Positions 52,785-61,978 of a stretch of 64,000 nt of DNA are shown piece by piece. Source of the DNA: Veillonellaceae bacterium. GTDB taxonomy: Bacteria; Bacillota; Negativicutes; JAAYSF01. The stretch's first letter is position 1. Each line of letters starts with the position of its first letter. The notes below the pieces were generated by a model. That model was given only the letters and a program-made list of their open reading frames with translations, did no database searches and had not been told where the DNA came from. The stretch spans positions 1 to 64,000 of the forward strand of contig JAAYSF010000071.1 of assembly GCA_012523975.1 (NCBI GenBank), given 5' to 3'. The position numbers were made by a program, and so were the translations under genes.

Positions 52785-53179
52785 TTTTTCTCTACTCCTA
52801 TCAAATCCGTATTACTAAACGAGAACGGCAGAAGTTCTTCAAGGCTGACTTCCCGTTTTTCGCCTTTCAAATTACACATTATAATCTTATTTATTTTAAA
52901 TTCGGCGATAACCTGCCGGCAAGCACCGCACGGCGCTACAGGTTTTTCAGTATCAGCAGCAACGGCTATTGCTTTTAAATTAGTCTGCCCTTCTGACACA
53001 GCTTTAAAAATTGCCGTCCGTTCTGCGCAATTGGTTAGTCCATAAGATGCATTTTCAATATTACAGCCTTGATAAATGTCGCCATTTCCCGTCAGAACTG
53101 CCGCGCCAACTTTGAACCCCGAATATGGTACATAAGCGTCATCCCGTGCTGAAATTGCTGCATTTATTAATTTTTCCAT
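52781..53179 (-). CDS. cdd: Cytidine deaminase
   Basis: Cdd, 132 residues, deaminates cytidine and deoxycytidine. The zinc-binding catalytic motif is ENASYGLTNCAERTAIF (Glu and Cys about 50-58) and PVAPCGACRQVIAEF (two Cys about 86-89). The size is that of the tetrameric Bacillus-type enzyme. The ATG has TTAGGAGG upstream. It follows dgkA by one base and overlaps era, as in Bacillus. Confidence 0.97.
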   Translation of the reverse strand: MEKLINAAISARDDAYVPYSGFKVGAAVLTGNGDIYQGCNIENASYGLTNCAERTAIFKAVSEGQTNLKAIAVAADTEKPVAPCGACRQVIAEFKINKIIMCNLKGEKREVSLEELLPFSFSNTDLIGVEKK

Positions 53180-53180
53180 T

Positions 53181-53552
53181 TTATCCTCCTAACAGAATCG
53201 CCAGCTTAGGCAAGAATAGTAATCCTCCGGCTATTAGCGAGGCTAGCGCTGCTAATAATACTGCTCCAGCAGCAATATCTTTCGCCGCCTTAGCTAAGAG
53301 GTCATACTCTGGGGTAATAAGATCGACAACAACTTCTATTGCCGTGTTGACAACCTCAGCTATAAGTACCAACATAACATATAGTCCCAGAAGTAAAAAT
53401 TCTACTCTCGACAGTTCTAAATACCAGCCTAACATAAAGGCCATAATTGCGGCTGCCAAATGAATTTTTATGTTTCGCTCGCGCTGTACACAGTAAATAA
53501 TTCCTGCTAAAGCGCACTTGAACGAATTCACTAAATTACCTCTTTTAGTCAT
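53181..53552 (-). CDS. dgkA: Diacylglycerol/undecaprenol kinase (DgkA family)
   Basis: A small integral-membrane kinase, about 123 residues. Three helices are visible. The active-site segment ERNIKIHLAAAI (about 24-35) and the AEVVNTAIEVVVDLITPEYDLLAKAAKDIAAGAVL signature are present. Gram-positive members mostly phosphorylate undecaprenol. The ATG at 53552 is one base after the ybeY stop. A GTG at 53531 has the better ribosome site AGAGGT and is an alternative start. Confidence 0.95.
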   Translation of the reverse strand: MTKRGNLVNSFKCALAGIIYCVQRERNIKIHLAAAIMAFMLGWYLELSRVEFLLLGLYVMLVLIAEVVNTAIEVVVDLITPEYDLLAKAAKDIAAGAVLLAALASLIAGGLLFLPKLAILLGG

Positions 53553-53553
53553 G

Positions 53554-54021
53554 TCATTTTCTTGATATTCCCATGCGTAATAATATATTTTCCTCTTGTT
53601 CACGCATCTTCTTTCGTTCATTTTCGTCTTCATGGTCGTAACCTAAGAGATGGAGCATACCATGAACTGTCAAGAAGGCTAGCTCCCGTTCCAAGCTATG
53701 ATTATATTCTAGAGCTTGTCTTGCAGCTGTTTCAAGCGAAATAATAATATCACCGAGCAGCGATTCTTCCGGACCGTCAAAAACCTCCGGCTCTTCACCC
53801 TCATTGAGCGCGAAAGAAAGAACATCGGTAGGACGGTCTATACCACGGTAATCCCGGTTTAATTCATGGATATATTCATCGTTGACCAAAACCAGGCTAA
53901 CTTCGCATTCCTCAGCTATCGCATGAACTTCAGCAGTCTTTTCGAGTACTGCCTTCATCATTTGCTCCATTTGCGGCGTTACACTCATCTTTTGTTGTAG
54001 ATTGCTTATTACAATTTCCAT
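53554..54021 (-). CDS. ybeY: Endoribonuclease YbeY
   Basis: YbeY, 155 residues, is a metal-dependent RNase for 16S rRNA 3' maturation and quality control. The zinc triad is [11 protein letters not shown] (about 116-126). [16 protein letters not shown] is also diagnostic. The ATG at 54021 has AGGAAGGG upstream. It lies 92 bases inside the end of pgpH, so the two genes overlap in different frames. Confidence 0.97.
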   Translation of the reverse strand: MEIVISNLQQKMSVTPQMEQMMKAVLEKTAEVHAIAEECEVSLVLVNDEYIHELNRDYRGIDRPTDVLSFALNEGEEPEVFDGPEESLLGDIIISLETAARQALEYNHSLERELAFLTVHGMLHLLGYDHEDENERKKMREQEENILLRMGISRK

Positions 54022-56122
54022 TTTTACCCTTCCTCTTTTCCAGTTCTTTAACAGCCTCTGGATACTCAATTCTACTGTGGAACATGCTCGACAGCACTCT
54101 AATAAAAACATCGCCTATGGTATTAAGATCCTTCAATGTTAAATCACATTCATCTAATTGACCGTCATTAAGACGCTCACGGATTATTTTGCGGACCATC
54201 GCCTCAATCCTGTTGATGTTAGGCTTAGATATTGACCTTACCGCAGCCTCTGAAGCATCTGCAAGCATAATCAGCGCGGCCTCCTTAGTTTGCGGCCGAG
54301 GCCCTTCATATCGGAAGTCAGTTTCGAAAACACATTCGCCATGTTCGGTTTCAGTAGCACGTTTATAGAAGTAGGATACTAATGTAGTTCCGTGATGCTG
54401 CTGAATAATATCGACGATAACCTGAGGAATTTTATATTCACGGCAAAGATCCAGACCGTCCTTAATATGTGATGTAACGATTAACGTACTTAAAGACGGG
54501 GCTATCTTATCATGGGGATTCTCACTATCAACTTGATTCTCGATGAAGAAAAAAGGTCTCTTAATCTTTCCAATATCGTGATAGTAAGCGCCAACCCTTA
54601 CCGTAACCAAATCAGCACCAATTGAATCGGCTGCCGTTTCAGCCATGTTACCAACTAACACACTGTGGTGATATGTACCCGGCGCCTCCAGCAAGAGCCG
54701 TTGCAAGAGCGGATGATTAGGTTGGGCAAGATCTAGCAGTTTTATTGGCGTAGTAATACTAAAGGTCTGCTCTAAATAAGGCAGTAACCCGGTTGTTATT
54801 ACCGCAGCCCCAATACCGCTAACAACGCCTAACAAGCCTTGCATTAACACTTGCGAGCTATTTACCTGCTCTACGAATCCGCTTGCTGCTATTACAATAA
54901 AATTAACAGCCGCAATCCACAGCCCTGTCCGAGTGACGCTATAACCATGAGCCATTTTAGAAACACTATATACACCGGCCATACTGCCAACTAAAGCTAC
55001 AGCTACGGGTCTCAGCTCGTGGTCAACGATTACGGAGAAAAACATCGCTAATGCAACACTAACCAAAAGGCCGATTCTGGTATCGATCAAAATAGCCGCG
55101 AGTAGGGCCCCTGCTGCCAGGGGAGCTGCGAAATTTGAGTAATAGTGGGCAATTTTAGCCAATAGGAGTGCGACAAGTATAATGAGTCCAAGTAAGACTA
55201 ACTTCAAGTCACTTTCGTATACCGGGCGAGCAAACTTATACAAATAACCCATAACAAGGGCCATTATAACAAGCACAAATAGGGTAAGTCCGAAGATACG
55301 CAGTTCATTGGCCTGACCTTTATGCAGTCCAAGTTCTTCCATGGCATGGATTTGATCACCGGTTACTATATCACCGCGGCGGACAATAACCTGCCCCTTT
55401 TTTACTGTCTCACGAACAGGCTCAATACCAGCTAACGCTACCTGTTTTCGCTTTTCCGTTTCTTTGACATTCAAAATATAATTCGGGCTTAACAATGCTT
55501 GCGAAACACCTGCAACAACTAATTCAACATTTTTTGATAGCCGCAGTTCTTCGGTTTCGATAACCACGTGCTTTCTAGCAAAATCTAACTCATCATCCCG
55601 AATACCCCGTTGAAAATACTTGCGCAGAATGTTACGAGTCTGTTCTTCTGCCTGTGCTAATTCAGTTTCATCTAGTTCGGTAAGTGCTGAGATTGTTGCG
55701 CCTGATAAAGATGTTTTGATACTATGCCGGAGTTTGTCCGCCCAGTCTTCTTCCGATTTTAGTGTATAATCGGAAACAACCAGCCGGGCAGCATTGAAAA
55801 TTGCTGTAACACTCTCATCAGCCCTAGCCATTACATTAATATCTAAATCATAGACATTAGCAACACTAGCCAGAACTTCCGACTCTAATTTTTTAGTCTT
55901 ACCGTTATCGACATACGACACGGTCCGCGGCGCGATAATATCCCGGTCACTTACCTGACCAATCTGAAACGAAACCTTGTCCGGTATAAAATCAGCAGAT
56001 AAAATCACCATGAACAAGAAAAAAAATGCCAAACCTAAAACAATGCGACGGACGGTTGGCTTGGCATAAATGCTGGCCGGTTGCGCAAAAAAATTCCGCA
56101 GCCGATTATTTAATGATATCAT
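53930..56122 (-). CDS. pgpH: Cyclic-di-AMP phosphodiesterase PgpH (7TM-HD protein)
   Basis: A 730-residue membrane protein. The N-terminal 7TMR-HDED extracellular domain is at about 55-270, seven helices are at about 280-470, and the HD domain lies at about 485-690 with [20 protein letters not shown] and [14 protein letters not shown]. PgpH degrades c-di-AMP. The last 30 or so residues ([27 protein letters not shown]) are Cys/Asn/Lys rich and lie over ybeY in another frame. It overlaps phoH by 17 bases. Confidence 0.95.
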   Translation of the reverse strand: MISLNNRLRNFFAQPASIYAKPTVRRIVLGLAFFFLFMVILSADFIPDKVSFQIGQVSDRDIIAPRTVSYVDNGKTKKLESEVLASVANVYDLDINVMARADESVTAIFNAARLVVSDYTLKSEEDWADKLRHSIKTSLSGATISALTELDETELAQAEEQTRNILRKYFQRGIRDDELDFARKHVVIETEELRLSKNVELVVAGVSQALLSPNYILNVKETEKRKQVALAGIEPVRETVKKGQVIVRRGDIVTGDQIHAMEELGLHKGQANELRIFGLTLFVLVIMALVMGYLYKFARPVYESDLKLVLLGLIILVALLLAKIAHYYSNFAAPLAAGALLAAILIDTRIGLLVSVALAMFFSVIVDHELRPVAVALVGSMAGVYSVSKMAHGYSVTRTGLWIAAVNFIVIAASGFVEQVNSSQVLMQGLLGVVSGIGAAVITTGLLPYLEQTFSITTPIKLLDLAQPNHPLLQRLLLEAPGTYHHSVLVGNMAETAADSIGADLVTVRVGAYYHDIGKIKRPFFFIENQVDSENPHDKIAPSLSTLIVTSHIKDGLDLCREYKIPQVIVDIIQQHHGTTLVSYFYKRATETEHGECVFETDFRYEGPRPQTKEAALIMLADASEAAVRSISKPNINRIEAMVRKIIRERLNDGQLDECDLTLKDLNTIGDVFIRVLSSMFHSRIEYPEAVKELEKRKGKNGNCNKQSTTKDECNAANGANDEGSTRKDC

Positions 56123-57110
56123 ACTTACTCACTCCACCCAAACCATCATCTTGCTGCTCATATAAATCGTAGGCTTTAATAATTCGGCCTACAATTTCGT
56201 GCCTGATGACGTCGTGTTCTGTTAATGAAACACATTGGATCCCCGGAATATCCTGAAAAACTTGTTGGGCCTGTTTGAGACCTGACGGAGTGTTGGCTGG
56301 CAAGTCAATCTGGGTTATATCACCTGTCACTACCATCTTTGAACCAAAACCAAGACGAGTTAAAAACATTTTCATTTGCGGGGGGGTAGTATTTTGGGCC
56401 TCGTCCAGAATTATAAATGAATCATTTAAAGTTCGCCCACGCATATACGCAAGTGGAGCTACTTCAATAATGTTTTTCGCCATATATTTTTGGAAGGTTT
56501 CAGCCCCCAAAATGTCATAGAGCGCATCATATAAAGGCCTAAGATATGGGTCGACCTTTTCCTGTAAATCGCCCGGCAAAAATCCAAGTTTTTCTCCTGC
56601 TTCTACAGCTGGCCGGGTCAAAACTATACGGTCAACTTCCTTGTTCTTTAAGGAAAATGCTGCCATTGCCACAGCAAGATAAGTTTTCCCAGTTCCTGCC
56701 GGTCCTATACCAAAGGTTACGTGATTATGCCGGATGGCCTCAAGATACCGCTTCTGCCCTAGCGTCTTAGGCTTTATATGACGGCCGCGAGCAGTCACTA
56801 GTACTGTATCAGCAAACATCTGATGCAGATGGGCTCCTTGCCCCTCCTTTATCATCCTAATACTATAACGTACGTCATGTACGGTAATGGCATTTCCGGA
56901 TCGATATATATATAATAATTCGTTAAATAATCCGGCAACTTTATCAACCTCGTCTTCATTGCCGATAACAGTTATTTCGTCACCACGCGTCATAATTTTG
57001 ACAGTAAAAGATTCACAAATGAGTCGTAAATTCTCATCATTACGCCCTAGGATGGCAAAAGCCTCTTGGCTATCGTTTAAAGTAATACGTTGCTCTGTTA
57101 ACCGCTGCAA
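56106..57110 (-). CDS. phoH: PhoH-like ATPase
   Basis: A 334-residue PhoH-family protein. An N-terminal KH-like region (about 1-100) precedes the P-loop GIGPAGTGKTYLAVAMA (about 133-149). Walker B is SFIILDEAQNTTP (about 231-243). VVTGDITQIDLP is a further ATPase motif. The protein is thought to act on RNA. Start is TTG behind GGGAGGC. It sits between yqfD and pgpH exactly as in Bacillus. Confidence 0.96.
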   Translation of the reverse strand: MQRLTEQRITLNDSQEAFAILGRNDENLRLICESFTVKIMTRGDEITVIGNEDEVDKVAGLFNELLYIYRSGNAITVHDVRYSIRMIKEGQGAHLHQMFADTVLVTARGRHIKPKTLGQKRYLEAIRHNHVTFGIGPAGTGKTYLAVAMAAFSLKNKEVDRIVLTRPAVEAGEKLGFLPGDLQEKVDPYLRPLYDALYDILGAETFQKYMAKNIIEVAPLAYMRGRTLNDSFIILDEAQNTTPPQMKMFLTRLGFGSKMVVTGDITQIDLPANTPSGLKQAQQVFQDIPGIQCVSLTEHDVIRHEIVGRIIKAYDLYEQQDDGLGGVSKYDIIK

Positions 57111-57131
57111 AAATTAGCCTCCCTGTGAGCT

Positions 57132-58352
57132 TTATTGGCTCAATATTACAACACTTTGGCCTATTTCTTCGATAGTTTCCACACTAACCTTCACCCGGAC
57201 GAGATTTGGTTCAGAGGTGTCCAATACTTCACTTGTACGAGATAAAATATACGCAGTTTCCGGAATTAGATTTTGGACAGCCGCTAACGCTTTAGCCCTT
57301 GCGTCATCCCTTGCTTCGTCAATAGTTCTTGTCGCCCAAGATGTGGTAACTTCATGAAAGATATTAATTTCAGATTCGACGGTAACCCCGCTATTCCTCC
57401 ATTTAGGAAGTTTTTTGTATATTACCTCTGTTTCGAATTCAGCGTTCGGATCAAGGTCAGCGCTCTTAAGGGAAATTTTATTACTTCCTATATTTATGTT
57501 AACAGCAACTTCCCGATTGCCCGTTCTCTGGTATATCGGGGTTGCCAGTTCGGTCTCTCCATATGTCTCATACCATACACGCGCTTTGGCAATACCTTTC
57601 GCTTTCACAAACTGGGGAGGAGAATTGGCCGCATCCAGCTGTCCAGATACATTATCGGTTATTTGCTCGGGAACAACCCCCGTTATCAGTAAATCACCCT
57701 TCTTAACAGTATCGCCTTTTTTCACCATAGGCTTGCCACTCAAAACAATAAACTCTACTATAACTCCGTCTTTAGCTGCAATAATATCGGCCGGCGCATT
57801 ATCCTGCTGTTTGGGCATGGTTTTCTCAACAATCTCAATTTCAGCGCGTGTACCTGTGAATGTTATTCCCGCCCATGCTATTTCCGGAATATTAAGCTGA
57901 ATTGTCTTCTCTATTTGTTTGGCATTAACTGAATCTTTAACAATACCAGGCTTTAAACCGCTTTGACTGGCAATTTCCTTAATCATTTCAGTAGTGAGCT
58001 GTTTAGTGCCTTTTACATCTACAAACCATATATATGATGCCATAATATTCAACAAAATAAAGCTGAGACTCGCCCCCACAAGCATCATTTTACGACGTTT
58101 TATGCGCTTAATAATGAATGGCAGTCCCCGATAAGATACCACACGTACACGCACCTGGCTAACCCGAGTTATGGGGCGAATTCTAAAAAAATCATTTAAT
58201 CTCATATTAGCGTATAAATCATCGTCGCGCTTTACAATATCCCATAGCAAAATATGCTGTGCGATACATAAATTAACGAACTTTTCGGGCATCAGTCCTC
58301 TAATCCTTACTCTAACCATTCCGTAGATATAATTAGATAACTTATATGTCAT
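57132..58352 (-). CDS. yqfD: Sporulation protein YqfD
   Basis: A 406-residue protein with one membrane segment (about 90-108, MMLVGASLSFILLNIMASYIW) and a large part outside. It carries the YqfD signature: RPITRVSQVRVRVVSYRGLPFIIKRI near the N terminus and WAGITFTGTRAEIEIVEKTMP. Bacillus yqfD is expressed under SigE in the mother cell and is needed for efficient sporulation. Its ATG lies ten bases inside yqfC, with GAGGGA upstream. A SigE-like promoter precedes yqfC. Confidence 0.92.
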   Translation of the reverse strand: MTYKLSNYIYGMVRVRIRGLMPEKFVNLCIAQHILLWDIVKRDDDLYANMRLNDFFRIRPITRVSQVRVRVVSYRGLPFIIKRIKRRKMMLVGASLSFILLNIMASYIWFVDVKGTKQLTTEMIKEIASQSGLKPGIVKDSVNAKQIEKTIQLNIPEIAWAGITFTGTRAEIEIVEKTMPKQQDNAPADIIAAKDGVIVEFIVLSGKPMVKKGDTVKKGDLLITGVVPEQITDNVSGQLDAANSPPQFVKAKGIAKARVWYETYGETELATPIYQRTGNREVAVNINIGSNKISLKSADLDPNAEFETEVIYKKLPKWRNSGVTVESEINIFHEVTTSWATRTIDEARDDARAKALAAVQNLIPETAYILSRTSEVLDTSEPNLVRVKVSVETIEEIGQSVVILSQ

Positions 58353-58617
58353 AAACAACATCCCTCACTGTACCCTCAACAAGAATTTGCTCAATCTGTA
58401 AATTGCTAAGCGATAAGTTATTACCGTTTATAATTAATTCTCCTTGACTAACTTTAATACGTACCAGCGATGGAGTGTACTCGATAATACCTTTATGATT
58501 TTCTATTAATATCTGCTTATTGCCCAACATGGTAATGCGCGGTAAATCCAGAACAATATCCTGCGGTATCTCGAGAATTCCTGCCAGCTTTTGCAGTCCT
58601 CTGTTTCGACTCGGCAT
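58342..58617 (-). CDS. yqfC: Sporulation protein YqfC
   Basis: A 91-residue YabP/YqfC-family protein. Conserved sequence is LAGILEIPQDIVLDLPRITMLGNKQILIENHKGI (about 12-45) with GELIINGNNLSLSNL. It is produced in the mother cell in spore formers. The ATG at 58617 has GGGAGGGAG upstream. It overlaps yqfD by 11 bases, so the pair is translationally coupled. Confidence 0.92.
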   Translation of the reverse strand: MPSRNRGLQKLAGILEIPQDIVLDLPRITMLGNKQILIENHKGIIEYTPSLVRIKVSQGELIINGNNLSLSNLQIEQILVEGTVRDVVYDI

Positions 58618-58642
58618 GACACTCCCTCCCTTCATATATAAA

Positions 58643-58650
58643 AATGTATG
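58643..58650 (-). promoter_or_regulatory. SigE-type -10 of yqfCD
   Basis: CATACATT on the minus strand is a perfect match to the SigE -10 consensus CATACANT. The -35 at about 14 bases (GTACTAAA) is weak. It lies about 30 bases before the yqfC start. Confidence 0.5.
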
Positions 58651-58703
58651 CTCAAAACAATCATTTAGTACATTAGATAATAGCTTTGCTAATCACACAT
58701 ACT

Positions 58704-58740
58704 AAAAAAGCGCCTGGAACCCTTCAGGCATCCAAGCGCA
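58704..58740 (-). terminator. Terminator after the HerA-type gene
   Basis: GCGCTTGGA and TTCCAGGCGC arms on the minus strand followed by TTTTTTAG; it separates herA from yqfC. Confidence 0.85.
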
Positions 58741-58758
58741 GTGTAAGTTAGACTCTTA

Positions 58759-60321
58759 TTAAGTTATCGGTGACAAAATATCGACTGATGGCATCAGATT
58801 GGTATTTACATTGTCCGTCCCCCAACAATTAAACCGCTTTGTTATGAAGTCTTCAAACTTATGAACCTTAACCGGAGCAGCAAATCGCATATAATTGGTT
58901 GCTACAATCATTTCGCCACAATCCAAGTTTTTTATCTCGTTACGCTGTTGCAGTATATCTTTACGACACATAGCCTCTAATTTATTTCGATCAGCTTTGG
59001 AAGCCAAGCCAAGGATAAATAAGGTATTTAATTGCGATAATACCTTGTCAGCCAATAAGCGCGGCTGTTGGTCAACAACACACATACCGAGATTGAATTT
59101 ACGGGCCTCACTAACTAAGCGAGCAAAAACATTATTGTTGGAATGCTCCTTTTTGCCTAAGAATCGATGTGCTTCTTCAAGTACAATTAAAACCGGTTTT
59201 ACGTTGCTGCGTTCGCTATCGGTTTTACCAGCATAATTTTGAAGAAGCTTTTTGGATAATAGCGTAGACAAAGCCTGTTCACCTACTGGGGAAATATTTT
59301 TTAGTTCTATAAGAACTATTTTCCCTTCTTCGAGTTCTCGCATAATCTTTTGAATTGCGGTTTGCTGTTCTTCTTCGATATTCAATTCTTGCTTCAGATT
59401 CCAGCAAATACTTTTTATCTTACTAATTGTTCTGGCTTGAAATTTTTGACCGGTACAGCCTGCCAATTCACCAATAATATCCTCAGTTTCATATCTAAGC
59501 ACATAATCCATCCAACTTTCTTGCCATACCTGGGACATTTTATAAATGGCATCCATCTGCGACTCAGTGAGAGTTGCACAGGCAGTAATATCCTCTGGAT
59601 CTACCTCTTCGAAGTTAATAGCCAACTTTTGACTATATACCGCTTGCGGACTTGTATTATAAACACTCAGCCTATCTTTGGCCCTCGGATGGGTCGATAA
59701 GTCTTTATAATATTCGTTATGAACATCAAAAATTAGTAAGCCATAGTTACCATTATCTATTATCGAACTCGCCAAAACCTTAACTAAATTACTCTTGCCT
59801 GAGCCGGTAGTCCCAAATACGCCGATATGCTCGGTAATGGCTTTAGAGCCATATATACCTACAGGTAATCCCATAACACCGCGTCCCGATTTTAAAAAGC
59901 CAATTTCGAGATCACCTTTCATTTCGGTCAACAGCGCGCTATCGTCCGGACTTAGCGAACGCACCTCGCAAAAAAAGTCAGGACAGGTTTTAGGATTGAA
60001 TAAACTTCCCTGGGTATCAGCATAGCACAGTTGCTCCGCCATACCGATTTTTACAGTGTGGTTTCCCCCTAAATAAAAATCCAACTCTTCTTGATTATCA
60101 ACCTGACCATCGTTATTGAGCTTGCTCATTAGGTAATTTACCCCATTTATATCAGACCACCGTGATTTTACCTTAAAATCATATAATCTAATATAGAAGC
60201 GATCACCATTCTTCCCTTCAACAACTAAAATATCGCCAAAATCTACATCTTGATTAGGAGCAACGACAAATTCAACATAGGTGCCTTTTGCATAAGTCAA
60301 GCGCCCTTTATATTGTGACAC
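58759..60321 (-). CDS. HerA-type ATPase (DUF87)
   Basis: A 520-residue HerA-family ATPase. An N-terminal beta-rich HAS-barrel region (about 1-150) precedes the ATPase. Walker A is GVFGTTGSGKSNLVKVLA (about 167-184), Walker B is PVLIVLEEAHRFLG (about 378-391), and FNLGMCVVDQQP with LSQLNTLFILGLASKADRNKLE follows. In archaea HerA is a translocase that works with the nuclease NurA in end resection. No NurA neighbour is present. It is a single gene with terminators on both sides. Start is GTG behind GGGGGGC. An HerA-DUF87 defence or repair role is possible. Confidence 0.85.
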   Translation of the reverse strand: MSQYKGRLTYAKGTYVEFVVAPNQDVDFGDILVVEGKNGDRFYIRLYDFKVKSRWSDINGVNYLMSKLNNDGQVDNQEELDFYLGGNHTVKIGMAEQLCYADTQGSLFNPKTCPDFFCEVRSLSPDDSALLTEMKGDLEIGFLKSGRGVMGLPVGIYGSKAITEHIGVFGTTGSGKSNLVKVLASSIIDNGNYGLLIFDVHNEYYKDLSTHPRAKDRLSVYNTSPQAVYSQKLAINFEEVDPEDITACATLTESQMDAIYKMSQVWQESWMDYVLRYETEDIIGELAGCTGQKFQARTISKIKSICWNLKQELNIEEEQQTAIQKIMRELEEGKIVLIELKNISPVGEQALSTLLSKKLLQNYAGKTDSERSNVKPVLIVLEEAHRFLGKKEHSNNNVFARLVSEARKFNLGMCVVDQQPRLLADKVLSQLNTLFILGLASKADRNKLEAMCRKDILQQRNEIKNLDCGEMIVATNYMRFAAPVKVHKFEDFITKRFNCWGTDNVNTNLMPSVDILSPIT

Positions 60322-60381
60322 TCAATTGCCCCCCTTCTGTACCAAGTTTTTAATACGACTCAATTTTTATTTTGTACAAAC

Positions 60382-60431
60382 AAAAAAAAATAATGCCTTA
60401 TCAACACTTGTATTTAGTGACAAGGCATTAC
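60382..60431 (-). terminator. Terminator after the 142-residue protein gene
   Basis: AATGCCTTGTCAC... and ...TGATAAGGCATT form a long stem on the minus strand, followed by TTTTTTTTTT. Confidence 0.9.
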
Positions 60432-60524
60432 AAAAATAAGGGAATATGAAATGACTTTACTTAAAAACTTTCTCACTACTTAATATATTATTTAGCACCC
60501 TAGAAAGTTACTTGGTTATATTTA

Positions 60525-60953
60525 CTAGAAATTTGATTTGGGACGAATTGCCGCTAACGGACGATGAGCCCGCGGTGGCAAGAGAACCTCAGCCCAGATT
60601 ATACCATTTAGTATTACGGCTTGATCAATTTGAGCTTTTTGCTCATTCTGCTTCTCAACCAAGGCCTGCGTCGGCGCAGCAGCTTCGCTATTACTGACCT
60701 TTGGCGGCAGCGGGTAGTTATTTAAGTGGACAGAACCTGTCGCTTTAATAGCTTTTGAATATTGATACGCCAGATCTTTATTCGTAGAAGCAGGAACAGA
60801 CTGCATCTTTGGCTTAGGCTTTTGGGGAATGTCTGTTGGATCAGGTATCTCGGGTATTTCCGGATATTCATATTCCTTAGATTTCTTGCTTTTGAAGAGT
60901 TCCGGGATAATATACAAAGCCGCCATTAAAACAAGCGTTATAATAATGTCCAT
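60525..60953 (-). CDS. Hypothetical single-pass membrane protein
   Basis: A 142-residue protein. One N-terminal helix (IIITLVLMAALYIIPELF) is followed by a charged turn and a Pro/Glu-rich stalk (YPEIPEIPDPTDIPQKPKPK). The remaining part is Ala/Gln rich and has a segment NGIIWAEVLLPPRAHRPLAAI near the end. The orientation with most of the protein outside the helix start is uncertain. It lies at the yqfB position, directly after floA, but does not look like YqfB. No function is proposed. Confidence 0.6.
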   Translation of the reverse strand: MDIIITLVLMAALYIIPELFKSKKSKEYEYPEIPEIPDPTDIPQKPKPKMQSVPASTNKDLAYQYSKAIKATGSVHLNNYPLPPKVSNSEAAAPTQALVEKQNEQKAQIDQAVILNGIIWAEVLLPPRAHRPLAAIRPKSNF

Positions 60954-60957
60954 AATA

Positions 60958-61962
60958 TCACCGTTGCTTAGGTTCTTCCGGTTTCACTGCCGGTACGCCA
61001 GGGCCGACTTTACTGATAGATTCCCGCATCTGCGTATCAGCAAGAACATTATTCATATTGTAATAGTCCATTACCCCAATTCGCCCCTCTTTTAGGGCAA
61101 TAGCCAACGCATGAGGCACTTCGGCTTGGGCTTCTATAACCTTAGCCTGCATCTCTTGGCTATAAGCTTTCATTTCTTGTTCTTTAGCAACTGCCATCGC
61201 CCGGCGTTCTTCAGCTTTAGCCTGCGCAATCCGCTTGTCAGCCTCGGCCTGATCGGTCAAAAGCTCAGCGCCGATGTTGCGGCCAACATCAACGTCAGCG
61301 ATATCGATAGATAAAATCTCAAAGGCAGTGCCTGCATCTAATCCTTTATCAAGCACTGTCCGTGAAATATAATCTGGATGTTCAAGAACATCTTTATGAC
61401 TATTAGACGAGCCAACACTTGTTACGATGCCCTCACCAACTCTGGCAATGATAGTCGCTTCTCCGGCTCCGCCAACCAATCGATCAATATTGGCTCTAAC
61501 TGTGACCCTAGCCATAATCTTTAACTCAATCCCGTTTTGAGCCATAGCTGAAACAACCGGGGTTTCAATAACCTTAGGATTTACACTCATTTGCACTGCT
61601 TCAAGTACATCACGTCCAGCCAGATCAATCGCTGCAGAACGCTCAAAAGGTAATGGTATCTGGGCTCGATGTGCTGCGATCAAAGCATCGACTACCCTAT
61701 CAACATTTCCTCCTGCCAAATAATGCGCTTCTAACTGATTTACGCTTACATCAAGACCGGCTTTGTTGGCCTTGATAAGCGGAAGTACAATATAGGCTGG
61801 CGGCACACGCCGAAGCCGCATACCGACTAACGTGAAAATACCGACATTAACACCGGCTGCAATAGCTGAAATCCACAATCCAAGCGGTACAAAGTGCAAA
61901 AAAAGCGCAGCCGCCGCTAAAAATAATATCAAAATAAGCCCTGAACCGATTAATCCTGTCAT
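60958..61962 (-). CDS. floA: Flotillin-like protein FloA
   Basis: FloA, 334 residues, builds functional membrane microdomains. Residues about 1-45 hold two short hydrophobic segments. The middle has the SPFH/YdfA pattern [46 protein letters not shown] and [21 protein letters not shown] Glu/Ala/Lys helix follows ([20 protein letters not shown]). It is cotranscribed with nfeD upstream, the normal pairing of FloA with NfeD. Confidence 0.96.
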   Translation of the reverse strand: MTGLIGSGLILILFLAAAALFLHFVPLGLWISAIAAGVNVGIFTLVGMRLRRVPPAYIVLPLIKANKAGLDVSVNQLEAHYLAGGNVDRVVDALIAAHRAQIPLPFERSAAIDLAGRDVLEAVQMSVNPKVIETPVVSAMAQNGIELKIMARVTVRANIDRLVGGAGEATIIARVGEGIVTSVGSSNSHKDVLEHPDYISRTVLDKGLDAGTAFEILSIDIADVDVGRNIGAELLTDQAEADKRIAQAKAEERRAMAVAKEQEMKAYSQEMQAKVIEAQAEVPHALAIALKEGRIGVMDYYNMNNVLADTQMRESISKVGPGVPAVKPEEPKQR

Positions 61963-61978
61963 TCAATCAACCTCCATT

